Origin: Jiella pacifica
GTDB taxonomy: Bacteria; Pseudomonadota; Alphaproteobacteria; Rhizobiales; Rhizobiaceae
Assembly: GCF_010500815.1 (NCBI RefSeq)
Contig: NZ_JAAAMG010000002.1
Coordinates: 135,730-199,729 of the forward strand
Direction: 5' to 3'
Length of the DNA stretch: 64,000 nt
Part shown: positions 37,878-47,198 of the stretch, one piece after another
Position numbering within the stretch: position 1 is the stretch's first letter
Layout of the letters: each line of letters begins with the position of its first letter
Notes under the pieces: generated by a model
What the model was told of the DNA's origin: nothing
Seen by the model: only the letters and a program-made list of their open reading frames with translations
Database searches by the model: none
Translations under genes and position numbers: made by a program

Positions 37878-38057
37878 AGCGCGGGTCGTGCGCTTGCCGC
37901 AAGCCGACGCTCAAATGATCGCGCCTCCCTCTGCGTCCGGGCCGGCCGTTGGCAGTTGCCAATGGGTTCGGCCCGTGCGACCAGACCCCGCTGCCGGACC
38001 GTCGCCAGAGACGCTCGGCGCTTCCGTCCATCGCCATCGCCGAGTTCGCTTTCCAGC

Positions 38058-39188
38058 ATGCCGACCATCGATCCGACGGCGTTTTCGGCCGCGCTCCTCG
38101 CCTGGTACGACATCCACCACCGCGACCTGCCGTGGCGGATCTCGCCACGCCAGCGTGCCGCCGGCGCCCGTCCCGATCCCTACCGCGTCTGGCTGTCGGA
38201 GATCATGCTGCAGCAGACGACCGTGGCGGCCGTGAAGGCCTACTACACGAAATTCCTGGCGCGATGGCCCAGCGTTTCCGATCTGGCCGCGGCGCCGGAA
38301 GGCGCCGTTCTCGCCGAATGGGCGGGGCTCGGCTACTACGCCCGCGCCCGCAACCTCCACGCTTGCGCCAAGGCCGTCGAGGCCGAGTACGGAGGCCGCT
38401 TTCCCGAGACGGCCGCGACCCTGAAGGCTCTCCCCGGCATCGGCGACTACACCTCCGCCGCCATCGCCACCATCGCCTTCGACGAACCGGCGGCGGTCGT
38501 CGATGGCAACATCGAGCGGGTGGTGACGCGGCTCCATGCGATCGAAACGCCCCTGCCCCGCGCCAAGCCTCTGATCAAGGCTGAAATCGCGGCGCTGACG
38601 CCGAAAGAGCGGCCCGGGGATTTTGCCCAGGCGATGATGGATCTCGGCGCGACGATCTGTACGCCGACCCGACCGGCCTGCGCCATCTGCCCCGTCCGCC
38701 CCTTCTGCACGGCGACGCGGACGGCCGAGGCCGAGCGCTATCCGGTGAAGGCGAAGAAGGCTGCGGTGCCGGAACGCCGCGGTGCCGCCTTCGTCGCGCG
38801 GCGCCCCGACGGCGCGGTGTTTCTGCGCAAACGCCCCGGCACCGGCATGCTCGGCGGCATGAGCGAGCCGCCGACCACCAACTGGTCTGCCCGCGCCGAC
38901 GGCGCACTCGGCGCAAGCGCCGCACCCTTCCCCAGCGACTGGCGGCGGGTGGGCGAGATCGAGCACGGCTTCACCCATTTTCGGCTGACGCTCGAAGTCT
39001 GGTCGGCCGCGGTGGGGGACGAACTTGCCATCGAAGGCTGGTGGTCGAAGCCGCAGGACATCGCCGCCGAAGCGCTGCCCACCGTCATGCGCAAGGTGCT
39101 GAAGGCGGCCGAGATCGGATCGAGCGAGGCGGAGCGGCCATCCGCAGTCCCGCAACGAAGAGGGAGAAGGCTCCATGGCGCAGAATAG
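38058..39188 (+). CDS. mutY: A/G-specific adenine glycosylase MutY
   Basis: A 376-residue base-excision repair enzyme that removes adenine mispaired with 8-oxoguanine. The catalytic Glu48 is in WLSEIMLQQT. The helix-hairpin-helix has LPGIGDYTS, and the catalytic Asp149 is in VVDGNIERV. The Fe-S cluster ligands are Cys201, 208, 211 and 217 (C-x6-C-x2-C-x5-C). The C-terminal half (from about residue 235) is the Nudix-like 8-oxoG-recognition domain. Its end overlaps the HAD gene by 14 bp. Confidence 0.96.
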   Translation: MPTIDPTAFSAALLAWYDIHHRDLPWRISPRQRAAGARPDPYRVWLSEIMLQQTTVAAVKAYYTKFLARWPSVSDLAAAPEGAVLAEWAGLGYYARARNLHACAKAVEAEYGGRFPETAATLKALPGIGDYTSAAIATIAFDEPAAVVDGNIERVVTRLHAIETPLPRAKPLIKAEIAALTPKERPGDFAQAMMDLGATICTPTRPACAICPVRPFCTATRTAEAERYPVKAKKAAVPERRGAAFVARRPDGAVFLRKRPGTGMLGGMSEPPTTNWSARADGALGASAAPFPSDWRRVGEIEHGFTHFRLTLEVWSAAVGDELAIEGWWSKPQDIAAEALPTVMRKVLKAAEIGSSEAERPSAVPQRRGRRLHGAE

Positions 39189-39801
39189 ACCCCGGCACGT
39201 CGTCTTCGACATCGGCCGCGTCCTCATCCATTACGACCCGCATCTGGCGTATCGGGAGATCATTCCGGACGACGACGAGCGGCACTTCTTCCTCAGCGAG
39301 GTGTGTTCCCACGAATGGAACCTCGAACAGGACCGCGGACGACCCTGGCCGGACGCCGAGGCGGAGGCGATCGCCCGGCATCCGGATCGCGTCGAGCAGA
39401 TCCGGGCGTTCCGCAAACGCTGGCACCAGATGGTGCCGCACGCCTATGACGGCAGCGTCGCCGTCATGCTCGGCCTGATCGAAGCAGGCATCGACGTGAC
39501 GATGCTGACCAATTTCGCTGCGGACACCTTCGAAGAGGCAACCGAGCGCTTCGCCTTTCTGAAACGGCCCCGCGGCGTCACGGTTTCCGGGGTGATCAGG
39601 CAGATCAAGCCGGACCGGGCGATCTACGACATTCACGTCGAGAGCTTCAGCCTCGACCCGGCGAAGACACTGTTCATCGACGATGCGGAAAAGAACGTCG
39701 AAGGCGCGCGCGCCGCCGGCTGGCAGGCGGTTCATTTCGTCTCGGCAGAAAAGCTCGCGAAAGATCTGGCCGAGCGCGGCCTGCCGGTTCCCCTCGCCTG
39801 A
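39175..39801 (+). CDS. HAD-family hydrolase (YihX-like)
   Basis: A 208-residue HAD-IA phosphatase-like protein. Motif I is FDIGRVL with nucleophile Asp12; the second Asp of the usual DxD is Gly, as in the YihX glucose-1-phosphatase subgroup (DLGNV). Motif II is in TMLTNF and motif IV is LFIDDAEKN. Sugar phosphates are plausible substrates. An AGGGAGAAGG ribosome-binding site precedes the ATG inside the mutY end, so the genes are coupled. Confidence 0.9.
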   Translation: MAQNRPRHVVFDIGRVLIHYDPHLAYREIIPDDDERHFFLSEVCSHEWNLEQDRGRPWPDAEAEAIARHPDRVEQIRAFRKRWHQMVPHAYDGSVAVMLGLIEAGIDVTMLTNFAADTFEEATERFAFLKRPRGVTVSGVIRQIKPDRAIYDIHVESFSLDPAKTLFIDDAEKNVEGARAAGWQAVHFVSAEKLAKDLAERGLPVPLA

Positions 39802-39853
39802 GCGGATGGCGGAGCGGGCAGGCGCGCCGGTGGCTTGCCCCCAGCGCCCGGCG

Positions 39854-41437
39854 TCACCGCGCGATGACGCGAAGCGGGATCCCTGCGTCCAGCTGCATGC
39901 CGCTCGCCGGCCACCGGATGGAAAGATCCCCCTCCAGCTGTGTCTCGATGCAAAGCTTGACGAGTTTGCAGCCGAAGCCGTGCCGGTCCGGCGCGCTGGC
40001 CATTTCGGGCCCGCCCGTCTCCGTCCATCGAAAGTCGACGACGTCGCCCTCGATCGTCCATTCGATCGCCAGGCTGCCGCCGGCGCGGGAGAGAGAGCCG
40101 TATTTGTTGGCGTTGGTGGTGAGCTCGTGGATGAACAGCGCCACATGCGTCGTCGAGTTGACGCCGAGGCGCAGGTCCGGCCCGCCGATCGTCAGGTGCC
40201 CCGCGCCCTGCCTGCGATAGGGCTCGACGAGAATCTTGACGAGGTCGCCCAGAAAGATCTCCTGATAGTCGCTCTCGAGATCGGGCGAAAGCGCCGGGCG
40301 GATCAGGTCGTGGGCGCGAGCGAGTGCGATCAGGCGCCCCTGAAGCGCCTCCGCCATCTCCCCCGGATCGGAGGCTCCACGCGCCGCCATGGAGATCATG
40401 CCGCGGACGATCGCAAAGAGGTTCTTGATCCGGTGGTGCAGCTCGCGCACCAGCAGCTGGCGCGACTCCTGCGCCCGCTGGCGGGCCGAGACGTCGCGGA
40501 AGAACAGTGTCACTTTGTCGCCGCTCGGCACGGCCCGTGCTTCCAGCCAGCGGCCGAGGCCTGAGCACAGCGCCGTCGCCTCCGCGGTCTGGCCGGTTGC
40601 AAAGGCCCTGTCGACCATCGCCTCGAAGACATCGCCGCAAGTCGTCGGAAACACCTCCCAGAGGGTCCTGCCATCCAGCTCTCCGGCGGTACCGAGGATC
40701 GTCCTCGCCCCGCGATTGGCATAGCCGACCGCAAGCTGCCGATCGATCGTGACGATGCCGTCGGCAGTGGATTCCAGGACCAGCGCCAGGCGAGCGCGGT
40801 CCGCGTCCGCCTTCTCCTGCAGGGCACGCCGATCATCGACCTCGATCCTCAACCGGATTTCGCTCTCGACGCCCTTGGCGATCGTCTGCAGCGTCTCCAC
40901 GTCGTCGCCCGTCCATGCCCGCGATTGCGAGTCGATGGCACAGAAGGAGCCGAGAACGTAGCCATCCGCCGTGACGATCGGCACGCCGAGATAGGCGACC
41001 ACGTCAAGATCGCGGATGGCGAGGTTTTCAGACACCAGAGGATGTTTTCTCGCATCCTCGATCATCAGCACGTCGCCGCTCTCGACGACGTGCTTGCAGA
41101 AGGAATGGGTAAGCGGCGTCTCCCGCGCCTCGGAATGCGGCTCAGGCAACCCATGCTGCGCCTTGAAGAATTGCCGATCCCGATCGACGAGCGAGAGAAG
41201 CGCAACGCGGGTGCCGAGAAGCTTCGTCGCCAGCCTCACCCCGCGGTCGAAGACGTCTTCCGCCTCCGTGTCGAGAAGGCCGGAGCGAGCCAGTCGGTCC
41301 AACCTGTCGCCTTCACCGATCCGGCCGCCGTCGTTGTGTCCGGCTTCGGCAAACGGGGACATGTCCTGCATCGACGCGAATTCTCCGTTTCTGGCGATCG
41401 CCGCCGAGCGTTCCGCTTTCGGTTTCGGCAATGGCAT
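39854..41437 (-). CDS. GAF-PAS HWE-family sensor histidine kinase
   Basis: A soluble kinase of up to 527 residues. A GAF domain (about residues 55-195) is followed by a PAS domain (about 215-320) and an HWE-type kinase core. The H-box ELHHRIKNLFAIVRGM has the phospho-acceptor His335. The N-box HELTTNANKYGSLS and the WTETGGP motif define the HWE class. It is divergent from the KaiC-like gene and the single-domain receiver at 43093, a likely partner set. The start is uncertain; the ATG at 41371 is an alternative. Confidence 0.9.
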   Translation of the reverse strand: MPLPKPKAERSAAIARNGEFASMQDMSPFAEAGHNDGGRIGEGDRLDRLARSGLLDTEAEDVFDRGVRLATKLLGTRVALLSLVDRDRQFFKAQHGLPEPHSEARETPLTHSFCKHVVESGDVLMIEDARKHPLVSENLAIRDLDVVAYLGVPIVTADGYVLGSFCAIDSQSRAWTGDDVETLQTIAKGVESEIRLRIEVDDRRALQEKADADRARLALVLESTADGIVTIDRQLAVGYANRGARTILGTAGELDGRTLWEVFPTTCGDVFEAMVDRAFATGQTAEATALCSGLGRWLEARAVPSGDKVTLFFRDVSARQRAQESRQLLVRELHHRIKNLFAIVRGMISMAARGASDPGEMAEALQGRLIALARAHDLIRPALSPDLESDYQEIFLGDLVKILVEPYRRQGAGHLTIGGPDLRLGVNSTTHVALFIHELTTNANKYGSLSRAGGSLAIEWTIEGDVVDFRWTETGGPEMASAPDRHGFGCKLVKLCIETQLEGDLSIRWPASGMQLDAGIPLRVIAR

Positions 41438-41605
41438 GTGCGCGGTGCGACACCTGCCGCAAAAGAGTATGCCTTGCGGATCAATGCTGCCTTACCCTAT
41501 GAGGAGGCATCATTCTCGGTGGCCAAGGTCGGCGGGACTTAGGCCCGATCGGGGCAAGGACAACGCCGGAATCGACCGGCGAGAAGGGGCAATCGACCGC
41601 AGCCG

Positions 41606-43093
41606 ATGACTTCAGACGCGTCCGACACCAGCGAACCCGCCCTCACCCGCTTCGAAAGTGGATTGCCGGAGCTCGATCAAATTCTCGGTGGCGGTCTCGT
41701 CACCGGCGGCTCCTACATCATCCAGGGCTCGCCCGGCACCGGCAAGACGATCCTCGCCAACCAGATCTGCTTCGCCCGGGCGGCGAAGGGCCAGAAGTCG
41801 CTCTACATGACGCTTCTGTCCGAGAGCTTCTCGCAGATGTTCGCATTCCTGCAGTCGCTCGACTTCTTCGAAATGGCGAAGGTTCCTGAATACATCTACT
41901 ACACCAGTGCCTATGCCACTCTGCGGCAGGACGGTCTCGACGCTCTCCTGCACCTGATCGTGCAGGAGATCAGGAAACGCCGGCCGAGCGTGCTGGTCTT
42001 CGAAGGGATCTTCGCCATTGGCGAACTCTCCGGCCCGAGCGGCGGCGAGACCGAGCTTCGGCGCTTCCTCAATGAGCTGGCAGCGCTCGCGGCCCAGCAT
42101 CGCATGACGATCGTGCTCGTGACCAATTCCGATCGCAGCCCGTCCTCGCCGGAATATGCGGTTGCGGACGGCTGGATCGAACTCGTCGACGACGCGGCGT
42201 CCCATCATCCTAGCCGCCATCTCGTCGTCCACAAGCAGCGCGGCGGTCCGATCCTTCGAGGCCGCCACCAGTATCGGATCAGCGATGCCGGTCTCGAGGT
42301 CTATCCCCGGCTGGAAAGCCTGCCGCGCCCGCGGGACCTGCAGGAGGCTTCCACGCGGCGCCTCGGCAGCGGCATTCCCGGGCTCGACCGGATGACCGGC
42401 GGCGGCATCCCGGAGCATTCCGCCACCGCGGTGATGGGGCCGGCCGGAAGCGGCAAGACCACGGTCGGGCTGCATTTCCTCGCCGATTCGACGCCGGAAG
42501 CGCTGGGCCTGTTCTTCGGTTTCTACGAGAAGCCGGAACGGCTGCTGCGAAAGGCGGCCGGGATCGGCATCGATCTCGAAGGCCTGATCGCTCACGGAGC
42601 GGCAAAGATCGTCCGCTTCCCGCCGGACGAGACGCTGATCGACGAGATCGGCCGCACGGCGATCCGCGAAGTCGAGGCCAGCGGCGCGAAACGGGTGGTT
42701 TTCGACGGCCTCATCGCGGCCTGCCGGCCCCTCGCCGACGACACGCGCCTTCGCGCCTTCCTGCGGGCCCTCAACGACCGCCTGCTGGCCCTCGGCGCGA
42801 CAGTCGTCTACACCTACGAGGTGCCGCAGCTGTTCTTCCCGGAGGTTCTCGGCTCCGGCCAGTTCTCGGGGCTCGTCGACAACACGCTGCTGCTGCACTA
42901 TTCGCTCGAGGGACCGAGCGTCGAGCGGCGGGCGACGCTCCTGAAGGTCAGAGACAGCGATTTCGACCATCGGGCCTGCGCCTACCGGATCACCCGGAAC
43001 GGTCTCGTCCTGGAGCCGCTTGAGGCCCACGACATTCGACCAACGACGGATGCTGCGCCCGCCGGGCCAGTCGGCACCGGAAGGACCGGATAA
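41606..43093 (+). CDS. KaiC-like double-domain RecA-fold ATPase
   Basis: A 495-residue protein with two KaiC-type domains and Walker A motifs GSPGTGKT (residues 41-48) and GPAGSGKT (278-285). At the CI/CII catalytic-glutamate positions it reads SES (72-74) and EK (308-309) instead of paired Glu. At the clock phospho-site position of CII the sequence is QFSGLVDN, so a Ser421 is present but the neighbouring Thr is Gly. No kaiA or kaiB is nearby. A signalling ATPase working with the adjacent receiver and kinase is more likely than a clock. It overlaps the receiver gene by one base (TAATG). Confidence 0.88.
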   Translation: MTSDASDTSEPALTRFESGLPELDQILGGGLVTGGSYIIQGSPGTGKTILANQICFARAAKGQKSLYMTLLSESFSQMFAFLQSLDFFEMAKVPEYIYYTSAYATLRQDGLDALLHLIVQEIRKRRPSVLVFEGIFAIGELSGPSGGETELRRFLNELAALAAQHRMTIVLVTNSDRSPSSPEYAVADGWIELVDDAASHHPSRHLVVHKQRGGPILRGRHQYRISDAGLEVYPRLESLPRPRDLQEASTRRLGSGIPGLDRMTGGGIPEHSATAVMGPAGSGKTTVGLHFLADSTPEALGLFFGFYEKPERLLRKAAGIGIDLEGLIAHGAAKIVRFPPDETLIDEIGRTAIREVEASGAKRVVFDGLIAACRPLADDTRLRAFLRALNDRLLALGATVVYTYEVPQLFFPEVLGSGQFSGLVDNTLLLHYSLEGPSVERRATLLKVRDSDFDHRACAYRITRNGLVLEPLEAHDIRPTTDAAPAGPVGTGRTG

Positions 43094-43485
43094 TGGCGCG
43101 CATTCTCGTCGTTGAGGACGAGGCGATGCTGTTGATGCTCGCTTCCATCGCCCTCGAAGATCACGGCTACGAGGTTCTCTCGGCAGCCAACGGCCGCAAG
43201 GGCCTCGAGCTTGCCCGCAGCGAGCATTTCGACGCCATCGTGACCGATTTCATGATGCCCGAGATGGACGGGATCGCCATGCTGTCGGCGCTGCGCGAGG
43301 AAGGGCACAAGGTGCCGGCGATCGTCACAACCGCCATTCCGCGCAATCAGTTGCCCCGCAACGGGGAAGGCCTCTTCGATCTCTACATGGCCAAGCCCTA
43401 CAACGAGGATCTTCTGGCCGATTCGATCCGCAAGATGCTGGGTCTCGCGGCGCCTGACGAGCCCCCGAGCACGCCGGCCCTCTGA
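43093..43485 (+). CDS. Single-domain response regulator (CheY-like receiver)
   Basis: A 130-residue receiver domain with no output domain. The phospho-acceptor is Asp52 in VTDFMMPEMDG, the acidic pair is at residues 8-9 and the conserved Lys is in MAKPYN. Its start overlaps the stop of the KaiC-like gene, so they are translationally coupled. The divergent HWE kinase is a natural phosphodonor candidate. Confidence 0.93.
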   Translation: MARILVVEDEAMLLMLASIALEDHGYEVLSAANGRKGLELARSEHFDAIVTDFMMPEMDGIAMLSALREEGHKVPAIVTTAIPRNQLPRNGEGLFDLYMAKPYNEDLLADSIRKMLGLAAPDEPPSTPAL

Positions 43486-43575
43486 CGGCTCGCGGCTTCA
43501 TCGCGCCCCCTGACGACATTTCCTCCAAACCGGCTATAACGGCGATCAGGGAGATGTCGGATCGGGGAGGACGAG

Positions 43576-45483
43576 ATGACGAGCCGCTATCGGGAAGTCC
43601 ACAGGACGTGGCGCGAGGATCCGTATGGGTTCTGGCTGGAGGCGAGCGGAGAAGTCGACTGGACGCGGCCGCCGCAGACGGCCTTCGATCCTGAAGCTGG
43701 CGTCTACGGCCGTTGGTTTCCCGACGGCGAACTCAACACCTGCCACAACGCCATCGACCGGCACGTCGCCGCCGGACATGGCGAGCGCACCGCGATCATC
43801 CACGATTCCCCGGTCACCGGGACGAGCCGTCGCATCAGCTATGGTGAACTCCTCACCGAGGTGCAGGCACTCGCCCTGACGCTGACCGGTCTCGGCGTCG
43901 CCAAGGGCGACCGCGTCATCGTCTACATGCCGATGATCCCCGAGGCGATCTTCGCCATGCTCGCCTGCGCGCGGATCGGCGCGATCCATTCCGTCGTCTT
44001 CGGCGGCTTTGCCGCCAAGGAACTCGCCGCGCGTATCGACGACGCGGCGCCCAAGCTGGTTCTTTCGGCAAGCTGCGGCATCGAGCCGGCCCGCACCGTT
44101 GAATACAAGCCGCTGCTCGACCGGGCGATCGAGCTTGCCGCTCACAAGCCGGGTGCCGTCGTCATCAAGCAGCGACCGCAACTTCAGGCCATACTCGTCG
44201 AGGGCCGTGACCACGACTGGGACGAGACCCGCGCCGCGGCCATGGCGAAGCTCGACGGGGGCGCGGAAAGCCCCTGCGTCCAGGTGAAGGCGACCGACCC
44301 GCTTTACGTCATCTACACCTCCGGCAGCACCGGCAAGCCGAAGGGGGTGGTGCGCGACAATGGCGGCCATGCCGTCTCGCTCGCCTGGTCGTTGAAGAAC
44401 ATTTTCGACACCGATGCGGGCGACACCTTCTTCTGCGCTTCCGACGTCGGCTGGGTGGTCGGCCACTGCTACATCGTCTACGCCCCGCTGATCCGCGGCG
44501 CGACGTCGATCCTCTTCGAGGGCAAGCCGGTCGGCACGCCCGACGCCGGCACCTACTGGCGCATCGTCGCCGAGCACGGCGCCAAGATCCTGTTCACTGC
44601 GCCGACGGCGATCCGGGCGATCCGCAAGGAGGATCCGACCGGCGAAATGCCGAAGCGCCATGACCTCACAAAGTTCAAGGCGCTGTTCCTCGCCGGCGAG
44701 CGCGCCGACCCGGAGACGATCATCTGGGCGGAGAATGCCCTCGACCGGCCGGTGGTCGACCATTGGTGGCAGACCGAATCCGGCTGGCCAATGGTCGCCA
44801 ACCCGCTGGGCCTCGGCCTCCTGCCGGTCAAGCGCGGCAGCCCGACGGTGCCGATGCCGGGCTTCGACGTCGCGGTGCTGGACCCGATGGGTCGCCCCGT
44901 CGCGGCGAACGAGATGGGCGCGATCGCCCTGAAGCTGCCGCTGCCGCCCGGCGCCCTGCCGACCCTGTGGAACGCCGACCAGAGGTTTCGCCAGAGCTAT
45001 CTGGCGGAGTTCCCCGGCTATTATTCGACGTCCGACGCCGGCTTCCTGGACGAGGACGGCTATCTCTACGTCATGGGCCGCACCGACGACGTCATCAACG
45101 TCGCCGGCCACCGCCTGTCCACCGGCGAGATGGAGGAGGCCGTCGGCACGCATCCGGCCGTCGCCGAATGCGCGGTCATCGGCATGCATGACGACGTCAA
45201 GGGCGAGATTCCCTGCGGCTTCGTCGTCCTGAAGAAGGGCGCCGAGATGGACCGCGCGGCGATCGAAAAGGAGCTGATCACCATCGTCCGCGACCAGATC
45301 GGTCCCGTCGCGGCCTTCCGCCGGGTGCTGGTGGTCGACCGGCTGCCGAAGACCCGGTCCGGCAAGATCCTCCGGCGGACGATCAAGGCGATCGTCGACG
45401 ACAAGCCCTTCGAGACACCGGCGACCATCGAAGATCCGGCGGCGATCGACGAGATCAGGGCGATCGTCGCGAACGGCCGATGA
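43576..45483 (+). CDS. prpE: Propionyl-CoA synthetase (acyl-CoA synthetase)
   Basis: A 635-residue AMP-forming acyl-CoA synthetase. The P-loop is VIYTSGSTGKPKG. Further motifs are DVGWVVGHCY, WWQTESGWPM and YSTSDAGFLDEDGYLYVMGR, and the acetylatable Lys is in KTRSGKILR near the C-terminus. The overall pattern, including N-terminal WRED-GFW and DWTRPP, matches PrpE rather than Acs. It activates propionate or acetate to the CoA ester. It is monocistronic with a GGGGAGG ribosome-binding site. Confidence 0.9.
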   Translation: MTSRYREVHRTWREDPYGFWLEASGEVDWTRPPQTAFDPEAGVYGRWFPDGELNTCHNAIDRHVAAGHGERTAIIHDSPVTGTSRRISYGELLTEVQALALTLTGLGVAKGDRVIVYMPMIPEAIFAMLACARIGAIHSVVFGGFAAKELAARIDDAAPKLVLSASCGIEPARTVEYKPLLDRAIELAAHKPGAVVIKQRPQLQAILVEGRDHDWDETRAAAMAKLDGGAESPCVQVKATDPLYVIYTSGSTGKPKGVVRDNGGHAVSLAWSLKNIFDTDAGDTFFCASDVGWVVGHCYIVYAPLIRGATSILFEGKPVGTPDAGTYWRIVAEHGAKILFTAPTAIRAIRKEDPTGEMPKRHDLTKFKALFLAGERADPETIIWAENALDRPVVDHWWQTESGWPMVANPLGLGLLPVKRGSPTVPMPGFDVAVLDPMGRPVAANEMGAIALKLPLPPGALPTLWNADQRFRQSYLAEFPGYYSTSDAGFLDEDGYLYVMGRTDDVINVAGHRLSTGEMEEAVGTHPAVAECAVIGMHDDVKGEIPCGFVVLKKGAEMDRAAIEKELITIVRDQIGPVAAFRRVLVVDRLPKTRSGKILRRTIKAIVDDKPFETPATIEDPAAIDEIRAIVANGR

Positions 45484-45486
45484 GGG

Positions 45487-46056
45487 CTACTGCGTCGCGA
45501 TCCGCCCCTCGACCGTCACTGCTCCATCTTCGCCGAGCGTGATCACCACGATCTCCCCCGACGAGGGATAGACGCCGGTGAGCGCCGTGATGTTGACCTG
45601 ATGGCTGACCAGCGCGGCCTTCTGTCCGGCCGCGTCGAGTTCGGCGATGCGCCGTTTCAGCGCCTCGGTCTGCGCTTGCCGGTCGCCCCTGCCGGCGAAG
45701 AAGGAGTTCAGCGACGGTTCGTTTTCGACCGGCTGAGAGCCGAGGCGCTCCGCCGTATCGCGCGCCCGGCACCACTGACTGGTCAGGACGAGGTCGACGG
45801 CCACGTCGTTCGCCTTCAGCGCCTCACCGATACGGCTCGCCTGCCGGCGCCCTTCCTCCGAAAGATTGCGCTGCGTCGCGCAGTCGCCGAGGTTGAAATC
45901 CGACGGGTCGCCCGTGCCCGGTGCGATGGCATGGCGCATCAGGAGATGCGTGCCCGCCGCGCGCGCGGCCGCCCAGGCGTCCTGTGCCGCCACGGGAGCG
46001 GCCTGGACCGCAGCCAAAGCCGCCGCCAGAATGATGCCCGCCCAGCGTTTCGTCAT
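45487..46056 (-). CDS. Exported histidine phosphatase family protein
   Basis: A 189-residue protein with a signal peptide ([24 protein letters not shown]). The histidine phosphatase core has the [10 protein letters not shown] motif (Arg-His), the [10 protein letters not shown] segment and the second catalytic His in [11 protein letters not shown]. Substrate unknown; location periplasmic. The ATG at 46056 has a GGAGGGG ribosome-binding site. It converges on prpE with 3 bp between stops. Confidence 0.88.
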   Translation of the reverse strand: MTKRWAGIILAAALAAVQAAPVAAQDAWAAARAAGTHLLMRHAIAPGTGDPSDFNLGDCATQRNLSEEGRRQASRIGEALKANDVAVDLVLTSQWCRARDTAERLGSQPVENEPSLNSFFAGRGDRQAQTEALKRRIAELDAAGQKAALVSHQVNITALTGVYPSSGEIVVITLGEDGAVTVEGRIATQ

Positions 46057-46288
46057 CGACCCCTCCGTTTCATGCCATCCGGCATCATTGCACATCAAGC
46101 AACGGTGTGGACTAGCAACTTGCGCGCGGTGTTGCCGAGGGCCAGCGGCTGACGACCAACGATCGCGTGAGCTTGTTCGTGATCGCTCCTCGCCCTCGGG
46201 TCGGCACGCGCAAGGCTGGTTCCGCTTGCGAGGTTTTCACGCTAGAAGCCGCCCGACCAATCCATCTTCGACGCCTTCGGAGCGCGCC

Positions 46289-47188
46289 ATGAGCCAATCC
46301 CCCGACAGCGACAACGGCGAGACCAGGGCCCGGGTGCTCGCCGAGGCGCTGCCCTTCATGCAGGCCTATGAGAACAAGACCGTCGTCGTGAAATATGGCG
46401 GCCACGCCATGGGCGACGCCGAGCTCGGCCAGGCCTTCGCCCGCGACATCGCGCTGCTCAAGCAATCCGGCGTCAATCCGATCGTCGTCCATGGCGGCGG
46501 CCCGCAGATCGGCAAGATGCTCTCCCAGATGGGCATTGAATCCCGCTTCGAAGGGGGCCTGCGCGTCACCGACGAGGAGACGGTGAAGATCGTCGAGATG
46601 GTCCTCGCCGGCTCGATCAACAAGGAAATCGTCCGGCTGATCAACGCCGAGGGCGAATGGGCGATCGGCCTCTGCGGCAAGGACGGCAACATGGTCTTCG
46701 CCGAAAAGGCCAAGAAGACCGTCGTCGACCCGGACAGTAACATCGAGCGGGTGCTCGATCTCGGCTTCGTCGGCGAGCCGGTCGAGGTCGACCGCACGCT
46801 GCTCGACCTCCTCGCCCGCTCCGAGATGATCCCGGTCATCGCCCCCGTCGCCCCCGGCCGCGACGGCGCCACCTACAACATCAACGCCGACACGTTTGCC
46901 GGGGCGATTGCCGGTGCGCTGGAAGCCTCGCGCCTCCTCTTCCTCACCGACGTTCCCGGCGTCCTCGACAAGTCCGGCGCGCTGATCAAGGAACTGTCGG
47001 TCTCCGAAGCGAAGAACCTCATCCGCAACGGCACGATCTCGGGCGGCATGATCCCCAAGGTCGAAACCTGCATCGAGGCGATCGAGCGCGGCGTCGAAGG
47101 CGTCGTCATCCTCAACGGCAAGACCCGCCACTCGGTACTGCTGGAGTTGTTGACCGAGCATGGCGCGGGAACGCTGATCGTGAAGTGA
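46289..47188 (+). CDS. argB: Acetylglutamate kinase
   Basis: A 299-residue amino-acid kinase that phosphorylates N-acetylglutamate, the second step of arginine synthesis. The phosphate-binding motifs [12 protein letters not shown] and [13 protein letters not shown] and the C-terminal [11 protein letters not shown] are present. It stands alone, with 10 bp to the convergent peptidase gene. The ATG at 46289 gives the family-standard N-terminus. Confidence 0.97.
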   Translation: MSQSPDSDNGETRARVLAEALPFMQAYENKTVVVKYGGHAMGDAELGQAFARDIALLKQSGVNPIVVHGGGPQIGKMLSQMGIESRFEGGLRVTDEETVKIVEMVLAGSINKEIVRLINAEGEWAIGLCGKDGNMVFAEKAKKTVVDPDSNIERVLDLGFVGEPVEVDRTLLDLLARSEMIPVIAPVAPGRDGATYNINADTFAGAIAGALEASRLLFLTDVPGVLDKSGALIKELSVSEAKNLIRNGTISGGMIPKVETCIEAIERGVEGVVILNGKTRHSVLLELLTEHGAGTLIVK

Positions 47189-47198
47189 GGCCGCCCCC

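Noticed and set aside
41606-43093. A circadian clock locus based on the KaiC similarity
   Set aside because: No kaiA or kaiB is present, the paired catalytic Glu residues are altered, and one CII phospho-site position is Gly.
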